Shown: positions 1-8,793 of the stretch, piece after piece
How positions within the stretch are numbered: the stretch's first letter is position 1
How the letters are laid out: each line of letters opens with the position of its first letter
Assembly: GCA_038748065.1 (NCBI GenBank)
Contig: JBCDJG010000001.1
Location: forward strand, 62,001-126,000
Direction: 5' to 3'
Length of the DNA: 64,000 bases
Origin: JBCDJG01 sp038748065
GTDB taxonomy: Bacteria > Pseudomonadota > Gammaproteobacteria > Pseudomonadales > Halieaceae
The notes under the pieces: generated by a model
Database searches by the model: none
Told to the model about the DNA's origin: nothing
Seen by the model: only the letters and a program-made list of their open reading frames with translations
Translations under genes and position numbers: made by a program

Positions 1-1114
1 CCATCAATTCCATGGCGGGGTCCGCCGCATTGCGCTCGCGTCGCGCGTCAGTGCCGCCAGACGCGCAATCCATCACGTAATACATCGCCGAGTCTGGCTC
101 GAACTCACGCCGCCCGGCGGCAAATGCCGCCAGACGGGTGTAGTCTCCACGGTGCAGCTCGATGACCATAGCGGGCCACTCCGCCACTGCCAGACGGTTA
201 GAAGCATAGGGGAATCCACGGGCCATAGCGCGGACGTCACTCCCGGATAAGGTCATACCGTCGACTGCGACAGGCTTGCTATCCAATCTGACAATCACCT
301 CTTCGAGCGCTGCGATCAGGCCCTGCTCCGGCATCACGTCAGCCAGGCCAGGCTCACTGGCGGCGACGTCCGCGACTCTTTGCAAGGCATTGCGCACTTC
401 TGACGGCGTATCAAAGGTGTGGTCTGGCCCTTCAAGACCCGACAGTAGCGCAGCATTTACGTGTTCGCCGTGATAGCGCAGTACCGCCATTGTCCAATGA
501 GAGCCAAAGCTGTTGCCCGCGACATTGATCTTGTCATAGCCGAGCGCGCGGCGCACCGCATCGACGTCTGCGGCAGCTTTATCCACCGTGTAACTCTTAA
601 GATCAACGCCCTTGTCCAGCCAGGCGCGCCGACACGCCGTAGACGTTGCCCGCGTGGCCGCCTCGAGGTCTTCAGGGCTCCTTACCGCTGTTCCTTCCGG
701 TACAAAGGCCTGGCAGTCCAGATAGGGGAAGCTGTGCTGGCCTCCGCGCTGCTCCATGACGACGACATCCTGATACTGACGCAGCCGCTGAAACACAGCG
801 AGCGAGGGACTGGCCTGCTGCTGCGCCGCAGATACATCGCGGTAGCTGAACCCGGGCCCGCCAGGCATGACAAACAGTGGCGGCGCAGTGACCTCACCGC
901 TTGCAGCGAAGCGCGTGAAAGCAACGCCTATTTGCCGGCTCTCGTCATCCGCGGGGTTTTCCCTCGTCAACAGGATTCCGAACTCTGCATCCGAGCCGTT
1001 CTTGAAATAGCCTTCAAACAACAGTACGTCGGCAGCATGCGCAGCGTTGGTCAGAAGAGCAGCGCTCACTGCAAAAAAGACCGAGAGGCACGTGTACCGC
1101 AGGCTGGATATCAT
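1..1114 (-). CDS. Secreted alpha/beta hydrolase (peptidase S33/TAP-like), 3' end cut by window edge
   Basis: The frame is open from an ATG at 1114 to base 1 with no stop, about 371 codons, so the C terminus lies outside the window. Residues 1-27 form a signal peptide ending A-H-A. An oxyanion-loop motif GGPG sits at about 85-88, a DVVVMEQRGG strand at about 117-125 resembles the family's 'DQRG' element, and the nucleophile elbow G-N-S-F-G-S puts the catalytic Ser at 202. This is the arrangement of prolyl-aminopeptidase/TAP-type hydrolases, exported to the periplasm or beyond. The catalytic Asp and His cannot be checked because the gene is truncated. The substrate is unknown. It is transcribed divergently from the RND pump genes. 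Confidence 0.85.
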   Translation of the reverse strand, partial: MISSLRYTCLSVFFAVSAALLTNAAHAADVLLFEGYFKNGSDAEFGILLTRENPADDESRQIGVAFTRFAASGEVTAPPLFVMPGGPGFSYRDVSAAQQQASPSLAVFQRLRQYQDVVVMEQRGGQHSFPYLDCQAFVPEGTAVRSPEDLEAATRATSTACRRAWLDKGVDLKSYTVDKAAADVDAVRRALGYDKINVAGNSFGSHWTMAVLRYHGEHVNAALLSGLEGPDHTFDTPSEVRNALQRVADVAASEPGLADVMPEQGLIAALEEVIVRLDSKPVAVDGMTLSGSDVRAMARGFPYASNRLAVAEWPAMVIELHRGDYTRLAAFAAGRREFEPDSAMYYVMDCASGGTDARRERNAADPAMELM

Positions 1115-1316
1115 GGGGCCCGCTCCTGGCGTTGTGTGGGTGTTGGGCCACTGTCACGGCTAGCGTCCACAGGGGCTGGCCGGAATGCCATGCCGCCTGG
1201 AGAATGTGGCTCGCTGCCGCGCAGTGTTGCTCCGATCATAAACTGTTTTTACATGAAGATAAATGGGTGAGGCCAAGTGGATGATGCCGTGCCGCCCAAT
1301 ACGGCGGTGTCAGCTA

Positions 1317-1335
1317 CTTGCGGAAGTGCCGCAAG
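1317..1335. repeat. Perfect inverted repeat (7-bp stem, 5-nt loop)
   Basis: CTTGCGG, a five-base loop AAGTG, then CCGCAAG. No T-run follows on either side, so a terminator role is doubtful. It could be an operator or simply a structured RNA element in the divergent promoter region. Confidence 0.4.
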
Positions 1336-1506
1336 ACACGGGAGATAGCCCTGCTGCACAGGCGCCGCGCTTTTTTATGCACGGGTCGTTTTTCGTGACT
1401 TTTTACAGTTGCATGGCATCCATCCAAACCCTTGGTGCGTACAGAACTCTGCCCACCCAAACGATCCCCGCACCAGCATATGTTCAGATTCGTTTCAGGG
1501 TGTGCA

Positions 1507-1522
1507 TATATAGTTTTATATA
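1507..1522. promoter_or_regulatory. AT-rich palindrome upstream of RND operon
   Basis: TATATA-GTTT-TATATA, ending 24 bases before the ATG of the membrane fusion protein. It overlaps the likely promoter of the pump operon and is symmetrical, so a repressor could bind here. No regulator gene is next to it in the window. Low-complexity AT sequence makes chance symmetry possible. Confidence 0.3.
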
Positions 1523-1546
1523 AAGGTATATTGCGGATTGGAAGCG

Positions 1547-2743
1547 ATGGCTACGGAATGGAAGCGCAAAGGTTTATGGACATCTGTCATCCTGGTTTCG
1601 GGGATGACGCTGACCTATCTGATCTGGACGGGCAAGCCGGTGCCGGCGTCGGTGGCCCCTCCACCGCCCGGGCCCGCCGTTGTTGACGTTATGGCGGCCG
1701 AGCCGCAGCTGCGTCAGCTCGAGGTCAGAACCCAAGGTACCGTCCGGCCCCTGCGCGAAATGAACCTCGTCAGTGAGGTCGCGGGCCGTGTTGAATCAGT
1801 GGCTCAGCGCTTTGCCGAAGGCAGTTTCTTTGCCCGGAACGACACGCTTGCGCGCATTGAGGACGTCGACTACGAGTTGGCGATAGCCCAGGCGCAGTCG
1901 GATGTTGCTGCCGCTGAGCAGCGCGTTGCCGAAGAAATGGGCCGCTCACGCCAGGCCAGCCGCGAGTGGCGCGAACTCGGCAGCAGCGAAGCGAATGAGC
2001 TGTTTCTGCGCAAGCCCCAGCTCGCCGCTGCGAAAGCGTCTCTGGTCGCCGCGAAGGCCAATCTGGCTTCCGCACAACTCGACCTGGAACGCACACAGCT
2101 GACCATGCCCTTCAACGGCCGCGTTATCCAGAAGCACGTCGACATGGGGCAATATGTCACGCCAGGCACAACTGTTGCCCGCATTTACGATACGGACGTG
2201 GCCGAGATTCGCCTGCCACTGACAGATCGGCAGGTCGCCTTGCTGGATCTGCCTCTGAGCTACGACGAACAAATTGAGCGCCGAGAAAGCGGCGCCCCCG
2301 TTACGTTCTCCGCTCGTTTTGCGGGCGAGCTGTGGCAGTGGCAGGGCGTTGTCGTGCGAACAGACGCAAGCATCGACGTTAACAGCCGCGTTGTCTACGC
2401 TGTCGCCGAGGTACCGCGCCCCTTCGCTCGTGAAGAGGGCAGCGGCAGGCCGCCGCTGTCTCCCGGCCTGTTTGTGGATGCAACCATCACCGGGCGCGCG
2501 ATGGAACATGTCTCAGTGCTTCCCCGGTCTGCGCTACGCAGCAACCAGGCCGTCATGGTGGTCGATGCCAAGGGACTCGCCTCTGAGCGGGACGTGCGCG
2601 TCCTGCAGAGTACAGCCAGCCAGGTGTGGCTACAGGGTTTAGCGGAAGGGGAGCGGGTAATCGTGAGAGAGCCCACTTTGACCCTGGCCGGCGCGCAGGT
2701 ACAAGCGCGGGAAGTCGGCCAATTAGCCAGTAGCGCCCGCTAG
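1547..2743 (+). CDS. RND efflux periplasmic adaptor (membrane fusion protein)
   Basis: About 398 aa. It should link an inner-membrane RND pump to an outer-membrane channel. An N-terminal membrane anchor lies at about residues 10-27. A lipoyl-like half motif (around 'EVAGRVE') is followed by a long alpha-helical hairpin rich in Ala, Gln and Glu, then the second half ('PFNGRVIQKHVDMGQYV') and a beta-barrel domain, the standard HlyD/AcrA order. ATG at 1547 is preferred over the in-frame TTG at 1538; neither has a strong ribosome binding site. The next gene, the RND permease, starts 12 bases after the stop, so the two form an operon. No outer-membrane channel gene is adjacent. Confidence 0.85.
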   Translation: MATEWKRKGLWTSVILVSGMTLTYLIWTGKPVPASVAPPPPGPAVVDVMAAEPQLRQLEVRTQGTVRPLREMNLVSEVAGRVESVAQRFAEGSFFARNDTLARIEDVDYELAIAQAQSDVAAAEQRVAEEMGRSRQASREWRELGSSEANELFLRKPQLAAAKASLVAAKANLASAQLDLERTQLTMPFNGRVIQKHVDMGQYVTPGTTVARIYDTDVAEIRLPLTDRQVALLDLPLSYDEQIERRESGAPVTFSARFAGELWQWQGVVVRTDASIDVNSRVVYAVAEVPRPFAREEGSGRPPLSPGLFVDATITGRAMEHVSVLPRSALRSNQAVMVVDAKGLASERDVRVLQSTASQVWLQGLAEGERVIVREPTLTLAGAQVQAREVGQLASSAR

Positions 2744-2755
2744 AGGAGAGATGTC

Positions 2756-5700
2756 GTGAATGGCCCGGTAGCATGGTTTATCGATAATCCGATAGCAGCT
2801 AACCTGCTGATGGTGCTGCTGATTTTTGGCGGCATCTTCGGGCTCAGCTCTTTGGACAAGGAATTCTTTCCCCCAGGCAGTCCTGACATGGTCCGCGTGA
2901 ACATGTCCTACCCGGGGGCAGGCCCGAGTGAAGTCGAAGAGCAGATTTGTATTCGAATTGAAGAAGCCATCCATGATTTGCCGGGGATCAAGGAAATACG
3001 CTCTACCGCCAGCCAGGGTTTCGGCGAACTCCTGATCGAGGCCGAGACAGGCTACGAAATACAGCGCCTGACCGCGGAAGTTAAAACGCGGGTCGATGCG
3101 ATCAACACCTTTCCACAGCAGGCAGAAAGGCCTGTCATCAACGAGGTGCGGGCTCATAGCCACATGGGCGTTGTCACAGTCGCAGGTGACATCGGTGAAC
3201 GCAATCTCAAGGAACTGGGCGAGCAACTGCGCGACGAACTCGCCAGTCAACCGCACGTCTCCCTGGTCGACCTGCGAAGCCCGCGGCCCTACGAGGTGTC
3301 TGTGGAGGTCTCGGAGTTTACGCTCAGACGCTATGGCCTGACCTTCAACGACGTCGTCAACGCTATCCGCGGCAGCTCGCTGAACCTGCCGGCAGGTGCG
3401 ATCAAGACCAACGAGGGCGACATCCAGTTACAGACCATGGGTCAGGCTTACAGCCAGCTGGACTTTGAGAGCATTCCACTGCTCACCACCCGCGAGGGAA
3501 CTCAGGTTCTGCTTGGCGATGTAGCTAGGATAGTCGACGGTTTCGAGGACCTGGATGTCCGCACACGCTTCAACGACAAGCCATCGCACAACATGCACGT
3601 CTTCGTCACTGATGCGCCCGACACACTGGCAACCAGCGAAGTTCTGCACAAGTGGGCTGACCAGCGGCGCGGCAGCCTGCCACCGGGCGTTGAGCTAACG
3701 ATCTGGCAGGATGCCTCTGAGCCCTTTTTGGGCCGCGTTAGCCTGTTGGTGAAGAATGGCGTGGGCGGCCTGCTGCTGGTTTTCATTCTGCTGATGCTTT
3801 TCCTGCGCCCCCTTCTAGCCCTATGGGTGTGCGTTGGCATCGCTGTGGCCTTCATGGGCACCTTCTTCATGCTGCCCTACACGGGCGCCAGCCTGAACAT
3901 GCTGTCTCTCTTTGCGCTTCTGCTCATTCTGGGCATCGTCGTTGACGACGCGATCATCGTCGGCGAATCGGTTCACGCCAGGCAGATGGCGGGCGAGCCC
4001 GGCGCCAAGGGCGCATTGAACGGCACGCGAGGCGTTCTGAAGCCCGTTATTTTCGCCGTGGTATCCACGATGATTTTCTTCGTGCCGCTCCTGCTGCTGC
4101 CGGGCGATATGTCTGAGGCCGCGGCGCAAATTCCCAAGGTTGCCTTGCTCGCCCTCGCCTTTTCTCTTGTTGAATGCTTGCTGATCCTGCCTTCACACCT
4201 GGCGCACATGGGTCCGCCGAAGCCCAGTCGCTTCGCCGCGCTCCGGGTTCTGGAACAGCGCCGGCAGGCCTGTGCCGATGCCCTGACCCGCTTTGCCCAG
4301 GAGCGGTACCGCCCCTTTCTCAAGCGCTGCCTGGATAACAACCTCCAGATCGGTGCCTTGTTCCTCTGCGCCCTACTGGTCAGCCTCGCGCTCTACCAGG
4401 GCGGCTGGGTGCGCAGCGCGTTCTTCCCGGAGGTCACGGGCGATACGGTTGAAGCACGCGTCGAGCTATCCGAGGGCGGTGCTTATCAGGATACCCTGGA
4501 CATCCTGAGCCAGGTGGAGTCTGCAGCCCTGGCCCTGAAAGCGGAGTACGATGCGGACCCGAAACTCGCTGCCAAACAGCCCGTCATTGGCCACATGCAC
4601 TCCTCGGGCAGGGCTAATATCGTCAGTGTCCTGATGGCCGTTGATTCGGGCGAGATCGACACCGCCGCCCTCAGCCGACGCTGGAAAGAGCTGATCGGCG
4701 ACCTGGGCGAGGTCAAGGACTTCTCGATTGTTTATACCTTTAATGACCGTGGCAAGCCGATCGAACTGATCCTGTCCCACAGCGATGTTGAGACACTGCG
4801 CAGCGTGACCGCAGAGCTGCGCTCGGTGCTGGCTGGCTATGAGGGCGTCTACAACATTCGAGACAGCCTGCAGGCTCCCCGCGAGGAGATCGTGCTCGAC
4901 CTGCGGCCCGCGGCCGAAAACCTGTCGGTGAGCCTGGCGGACCTTGCTACGCAGGTCAGGGAAGCCTTCTACGGAGCCGAGGCCCAGCGTATTCCAAGAA
5001 CACGAGAAGACGTCCGGGTGATGGTGCGCTACCCGGAGGGCGAGCGTCTGGCCGTTGAGAATCTCAACGAAATGCGCGTGCGTACACCCGAGGGTCAGGA
5101 AGTGCCCTTCGATACGGTCGCCGAGATTCGCTATCAGCCCGGCTACCAAACCATTGACAGGCTTGATCGGAAACGCACCGCCGCGATCACTGCCGAGCTC
5201 GCAAATGCGGACATCAGCCCGGAGCAGATCGCGCGGGAACTGGTCCGCCAGCACCTGCCTGAGTGGCAACAGCGTTACCCCGGCCTGGAGCTGATTGTCG
5301 ACGGCGGGCTGAAAGAACAGCAGGAGTTTCTGGGCGCCATGCTTACCTATCTACTCCTGGGCATGCTCATCATTTACGGCCTGATGGCAGTCGCGTTCCG
5401 CTCCTACTTTCAACCTATTCTTGTGCTCACGGCGGTGCCCTTCGGCATTATGGGGGGTATTTTTGGGCACCTCATACTGAACTGGCAAATCAGCATGTTC
5501 TCACTCATGGGCGTGATCGCCTGTGCAGGCGTGGTGGTCAACGACAACCTCGTGCTCATCGACCGCATCAACCGCCTGCGTGGCCAGGGGCTATCGGCTA
5601 TGGCAGCCGTACTACAGGGTGGCCAGGATCGTTTCAGACCTATCGTGCTGACCTCCCTCACGACTTTTGTGGGCCTGATCCCCATCATGATGGAGACGAG

Positions 5701-5893
5701 CCTCAACGCTCAGTTCCTGATTCCCATGGTGATTTCGTTGGCCTTTGGCGTGCTGTTTGCCACAGGCATCACCCTGCTGCTGGTACCCTGCCTTTACCTG
5801 CTGGGCGAGCAACTGTCATCGGACGTTTTGCACCAGCCGCAGCCTCTGGCGGATACCATCGAACGGGATGCGCAGCCGGGCTCATCGATGTGA
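2756..5893 (+). CDS. RND efflux permease (AcrB/HAE-type)
   Basis: 1045 aa, the usual length for an RND pump. It exchanges protons for export of drugs or other small molecules across the inner membrane. The N-terminal helix is followed by a large periplasmic loop, then a block of helices containing 'GIVVDDAIIVGES' (about residues 390-403), where paired Asp residues carry protons. The protein then repeats this plan. The TM10-region motif reads 'VVVNDNLVLIDR' (about 925-936) and lacks the Lys of AcrB ('KNAIL'), placing it in the divergent AcrB/AcrD/AcrF subgroup often annotated only as 'efflux RND transporter permease'. The GTG start at 2756 follows a good GGAGAG box. Substrate unknown. Confidence 0.9.
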   Translation: MNGPVAWFIDNPIAANLLMVLLIFGGIFGLSSLDKEFFPPGSPDMVRVNMSYPGAGPSEVEEQICIRIEEAIHDLPGIKEIRSTASQGFGELLIEAETGYEIQRLTAEVKTRVDAINTFPQQAERPVINEVRAHSHMGVVTVAGDIGERNLKELGEQLRDELASQPHVSLVDLRSPRPYEVSVEVSEFTLRRYGLTFNDVVNAIRGSSLNLPAGAIKTNEGDIQLQTMGQAYSQLDFESIPLLTTREGTQVLLGDVARIVDGFEDLDVRTRFNDKPSHNMHVFVTDAPDTLATSEVLHKWADQRRGSLPPGVELTIWQDASEPFLGRVSLLVKNGVGGLLLVFILLMLFLRPLLALWVCVGIAVAFMGTFFMLPYTGASLNMLSLFALLLILGIVVDDAIIVGESVHARQMAGEPGAKGALNGTRGVLKPVIFAVVSTMIFFVPLLLLPGDMSEAAAQIPKVALLALAFSLVECLLILPSHLAHMGPPKPSRFAALRVLEQRRQACADALTRFAQERYRPFLKRCLDNNLQIGALFLCALLVSLALYQGGWVRSAFFPEVTGDTVEARVELSEGGAYQDTLDILSQVESAALALKAEYDADPKLAAKQPVIGHMHSSGRANIVSVLMAVDSGEIDTAALSRRWKELIGDLGEVKDFSIVYTFNDRGKPIELILSHSDVETLRSVTAELRSVLAGYEGVYNIRDSLQAPREEIVLDLRPAAENLSVSLADLATQVREAFYGAEAQRIPRTREDVRVMVRYPEGERLAVENLNEMRVRTPEGQEVPFDTVAEIRYQPGYQTIDRLDRKRTAAITAELANADISPEQIARELVRQHLPEWQQRYPGLELIVDGGLKEQQEFLGAMLTYLLLGMLIIYGLMAVAFRSYFQPILVLTAVPFGIMGGIFGHLILNWQISMFSLMGVIACAGVVVNDNLVLIDRINRLRGQGLSAMAAVLQGGQDRFRPIVLTSLTTFVGLIPIMMETSLNAQFLIPMVISLAFGVLFATGITLLLVPCLYLLGEQLSSDVLHQPQPLADTIERDAQPGSSM

Positions 5894-5965
5894 CCAGGCT
5901 GTGTGTCCGACAGGAGCTACAACCCACCGTCTGAACCTGCATGTCGGGTTTTTGTACTTTCCAAC

Positions 5966-5986
5966 CCGGGCACTCACGGTGCCCGG
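5966..5986. terminator. Hairpin between convergent RND and serine hydrolase genes
   Basis: CCGGGCAC, loop TCACG, GTGCCCGG: a perfect 8-bp GC-rich stem in the 120-base gap between two convergent genes. No clean U-tract follows, so it would be a weak or bidirectional terminator. The position is what supports the call. Confidence 0.5.
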
Positions 5987-6014
5987 CCCTTACAAGATCT
6001 AGTCCTAACAAGAC

Positions 6015-7568
6015 CTAGTCCTTGCTATAAAAGTCTCGACGGTTCTCGATCACGTAGCTGTAGCCGCGTTTATAAGACAGGCCGACGACCTCGCCAGAGG
6101 TGTCGATAATGAATTCGATATATTCTTTAGCGTCGCCACTGAGATAGCTGGTCGGTGTAATCGCATGCAGCACCCGTTCCTCCTCGCCAATGCCGAGAAT
6201 ACCGCCTGAAGTCGCCATCAGCGTCTTGCCCTCAATGCTGACTTCAATCTCGTCGGGGATATCAGCGGGCGGTAGCGTATCGTAGATATCCATGCTGCGG
6301 CTGAGTTCATAATCGCCCTCGAGCTCCGTCAGCAGAGTCGCCGGCGGCTCAATAGCGATGTACTCCGGCGAACGGCCCCAGTTGAGTGCATCAGACAGCG
6401 AGCGCAGTATTTCAGAGAAAAGGACGCTACCGCCGGAGCCGTTGGTGAAAATGACGGCACCGTCACCCGAGCCCAGGTCCACATCGTAGGTGGCCCGGTA
6501 GGCCTCATTAGCGCCCGTATGGTGCATCCACTTGCCCGTGGGTCCGCTGATAATCTGCGGCCCGAGCGCATGCGTGCTCGGCCAGACCTGCGTCAGCGCT
6601 GCCACGGCGGTATCACGACTCAGGTACTGCGTATCAGCGCCGCTGTACGCGCTCCACAGAGCCCCTAACATCGCGCCATAATCTGTCGGTGTCGTCCACA
6701 GTCCGGAAGCGGCAGTTTCGGGGAAGGAGTGATAACCCCGCGGTAATGCGGTCAGTCTGCCGTCCTCATCGTGGGCAAAGGCAATGTTGGTGGTGGTAGG
6801 CGGCAGCGGCACCTCGAAGGTCGTTCGCTGCATGCCAAGCGGCTCAAAAACCAGTACATCAGCGGCCTGAGGGAAGGGCAGACCCATCACATCTTCAACC
6901 ACCAGACCGGCAACCGTCGTACCACCGCCGGAATAGTCGTATGTTTTGCCCGGCTCGTGAGATAGTTTGACACGGCCGTTCTTGGCTGGCCCTGAACCCT
7001 CCAAAATCTGTACGGTGTCCGGCAGCGCCTCCTCCGGGCCGAAGTCAGCGAATCCATGATTATTCAAACCTGCCGTGTGGGAAAGCAACATGCGGAGCGT
7101 CAGCGGAGCGGCATTATCGCCCGCGGGAGCACGCCACTGCTTCAACACCTTGTTTACATCCTGGTCTAGCCCGACCTTGCCTTGATCGGCAAGCTTCAGT
7201 GCAGCCATGGCCGCACCCGTCTTGCTCAGCGAGCCAACCGAAAAGACGGTTTCTTGATCAACGGCAGCAGCCGAATCTACATTCGCCTGACCATAACCCT
7301 TCGCCCAGACGACCTCACCACCGCGCAAAACCGCGATCGACACACCCGGAACCTTGTAATGGGCCATACGCTCCTCCAAGGTCCAGCGCACGGCCCCCTC
7401 GCCCGCCGGCCTTACGCCCGCGCGCAAGCCGCTTTCGAAGGCAATCACCCAGTCCGCTTCAGGCTTCGCGTTATTCTGCTGCGCACTGGCCGGCAGGCAG
7501 ATGGTGGTACATACCGCCAGCGCAAGCGCGGCGGTGTGATGAGGAGTAGCTTGACTCGAACGGAGCAT
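6015..7568 (-). CDS. Exported serine hydrolase of the class C beta-lactamase fold
   Basis: 517 aa from the ATG at 7568, chosen because it begins a clear signal peptide ending A-S-A at about residue 29; an upstream in-frame ATG at 7652 would add 28 residues before it. The catalytic S-x-x-K is S-L-S-K at about 113-116 and a Y-S-G motif ('YDYSGGG') replaces the usual Y-x-N. A C-terminal extension of about 120 residues follows, as in many periplasmic 'beta-lactamase family' esterases and peptidases. The fold is clear but the substrate is not; it need not act on beta-lactams. It converges on the RND operon and diverges from the polysaccharide GT at 7815. Confidence 0.85.
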   Translation of the reverse strand: MLRSSQATPHHTAALALAVCTTICLPASAQQNNAKPEADWVIAFESGLRAGVRPAGEGAVRWTLEERMAHYKVPGVSIAVLRGGEVVWAKGYGQANVDSAAAVDQETVFSVGSLSKTGAAMAALKLADQGKVGLDQDVNKVLKQWRAPAGDNAAPLTLRMLLSHTAGLNNHGFADFGPEEALPDTVQILEGSGPAKNGRVKLSHEPGKTYDYSGGGTTVAGLVVEDVMGLPFPQAADVLVFEPLGMQRTTFEVPLPPTTTNIAFAHDEDGRLTALPRGYHSFPETAASGLWTTPTDYGAMLGALWSAYSGADTQYLSRDTAVAALTQVWPSTHALGPQIISGPTGKWMHHTGANEAYRATYDVDLGSGDGAVIFTNGSGGSVLFSEILRSLSDALNWGRSPEYIAIEPPATLLTELEGDYELSRSMDIYDTLPPADIPDEIEVSIEGKTLMATSGGILGIGEEERVLHAITPTSYLSGDAKEYIEFIIDTSGEVVGLSYKRGYSYVIENRRDFYSKD

Positions 7569-7717
7569 GACACAAACCTTAAATCTTGATATTGAGACAT
7601 ATTGAAGCGCATCAGCTACTGCCATTGCAATAGTAGTCGCAACAGGTCGCACAAACGATCTCGCAAGCGGTCTCGAAACGGAAGGAAGCGACAGCGAGCG
7701 CAGCAGGCGCCATGCCT

Positions 7718-7726
7718 TGTTACACT
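7718..7726 (+). promoter_or_regulatory. Candidate extended -10 promoter element
   Basis: TGT-TACACT, about 90 bases before the GT2 start at 7815. The same TGN-TACACT form appears before the fdtA-like gene and before the 132-aa peptide gene. No clear -35 box is visible, consistent with an extended -10 promoter. Confidence 0.4.
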
Positions 7727-7814
7727 ACGCACACCACACTCAATAGAGCCAAGCCTTGCAAGAGTCCACCAACGTCTACCCGGGCGCCTCCGACGAATCA
7801 ACCGAGTCAGCGAC

Positions 7815-8774
7815 GTGATCAAGCTGATTATCCAGATTCCCTGCCTGAACGAAGCGGAAACGCTACCGGCCACCTTAGCGGATCTGCCGCGTGAAATAGA
7901 GGGCGTGGACAAGATCGAGGTTTTGGTGATCGACGACGGCAGCCAGGATGACACCTCTGGCGTGGCTGCCGCACTCGGGGTTGAGCACATCTACCGCCAC
8001 AAAACTAACCAGGGACTGGGCAAAGCCTTTGGCGCAGGCCTGGACAGGGCACTCAAGCTCGGCGCCGACATCATCGTTAACACCGACGGTGATGGGCAGT
8101 ATGTCGGCGCCGACCTGCCGCTATTGATCAGCCCCATTCTGGCAGGCGAGGCAGACATCGTGATTGGTGATCGCCAGACTCAGTTCAATCCCGAATTCAG
8201 TAGCGGCAAGAAGTTTCTGCAGTGGCTGGGTAGCCGCCTTGTCAGAAGTCTCTCCGGAACAAACGTGCCTGATGCTGTGTCTGGCTTCCGTGCTATATCG
8301 GCGCCGGCGGCAGTAAGGCTGAACATACTATCCAAGTTCAGCTATACGGTGGAGATGATCATTCAGGCTGCAAACAAGGGCATGGCCATCGCCAGCGTGC
8401 CCGTACGGACTAACCCCAAGACGCGAGAGTCGCGCCTGTTTCGCAATGTGCCGCAGTTCATTGCTCGCCAGCTGGTCAGCATGGTACGAATGTACGCCAT
8501 GTACCGTCCCATGCGCTTCTTCTTTTATATTGGTACGTTTATCAGTGTGCTGGGGCTCTTACCCGTACTGCGCTTCCTGTATTTCTATTTGTCAGGCGAC
8601 GGCACCGGTAATATCCAGTCACTGGTCCTTGGCGGCGCCTTGCTGATGATGGGCTTTACCGCATTTGTAACCGGCCTGCTCTCCGATCTCATCTCACAGA
8701 GTCGACAGCTCGCCGAATCCTCTCTGGAGCGAGTTCGAGCCATGGAACTGGCGCAAAGGGATGAGAAACGCTGA
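7815..8774 (+). CDS. Family 2 glycosyltransferase with C-terminal membrane helices (dolichyl-phosphate-sugar synthase type)
   Basis: About 319 aa from a GTG at 7815; the open frame runs further upstream but that part is Arg-rich, repetitive and unlike the family, so it is excluded. The first strand leads into 'IPCLNEAETLP', followed by 'VIDDGSQDD' and the nucleotide/metal motif 'NTDGDGQY'. Two hydrophobic helices close the C terminus (around 'FFYIGTFISVLGLL' and 'LVLGGALLMMGFTAF'). This layout matches undecaprenyl- or polyprenyl-phosphate sugar synthases that make lipid-linked sugars for GT-C transferases, and a GT-C gene lies nearby at 10811. It is the first gene of the polysaccharide island. 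Confidence 0.8.
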   Translation: MIKLIIQIPCLNEAETLPATLADLPREIEGVDKIEVLVIDDGSQDDTSGVAAALGVEHIYRHKTNQGLGKAFGAGLDRALKLGADIIVNTDGDGQYVGADLPLLISPILAGEADIVIGDRQTQFNPEFSSGKKFLQWLGSRLVRSLSGTNVPDAVSGFRAISAPAAVRLNILSKFSYTVEMIIQAANKGMAIASVPVRTNPKTRESRLFRNVPQFIARQLVSMVRMYAMYRPMRFFFYIGTFISVLGLLPVLRFLYFYLSGDGTGNIQSLVLGGALLMMGFTAFVTGLLSDLISQSRQLAESSLERVRAMELAQRDEKR

Positions 8775-8793
8775 CACATCGAGACTCAACAAC

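Larger units (their letters stand above)
1115..1546. other. Intergenic region between divergent hydrolase and RND genes
   Basis: About 430 bases without a convincing gene; the short open frames here have no homology I recognise and no good ribosome binding site. The region is more AT-rich than its surroundings near the RND start. It holds a perfect 7-bp hairpin (1317-1335), a T-rich stretch at about 1371-1410 and an AT palindrome at 1507-1522. A weak -10-like element on the minus strand (TATGAT, 1240-1235) could serve the hydrolase. Confidence 0.5.

Noticed and set aside
461..1270. Long plus-strand open frame over the start of the window
   Set aside because: It lies opposite the alpha/beta hydrolase, has no recognisable motifs and an Arg-rich composition; the minus-strand frame has a signal peptide and catalytic motifs.
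7602..7814. N-terminal extension of the GT2 gene
   Set aside because: The Ser/Arg-rich, repetitive translation is unlike any GT2 and the natural first strand starts at the GTG at 7815.
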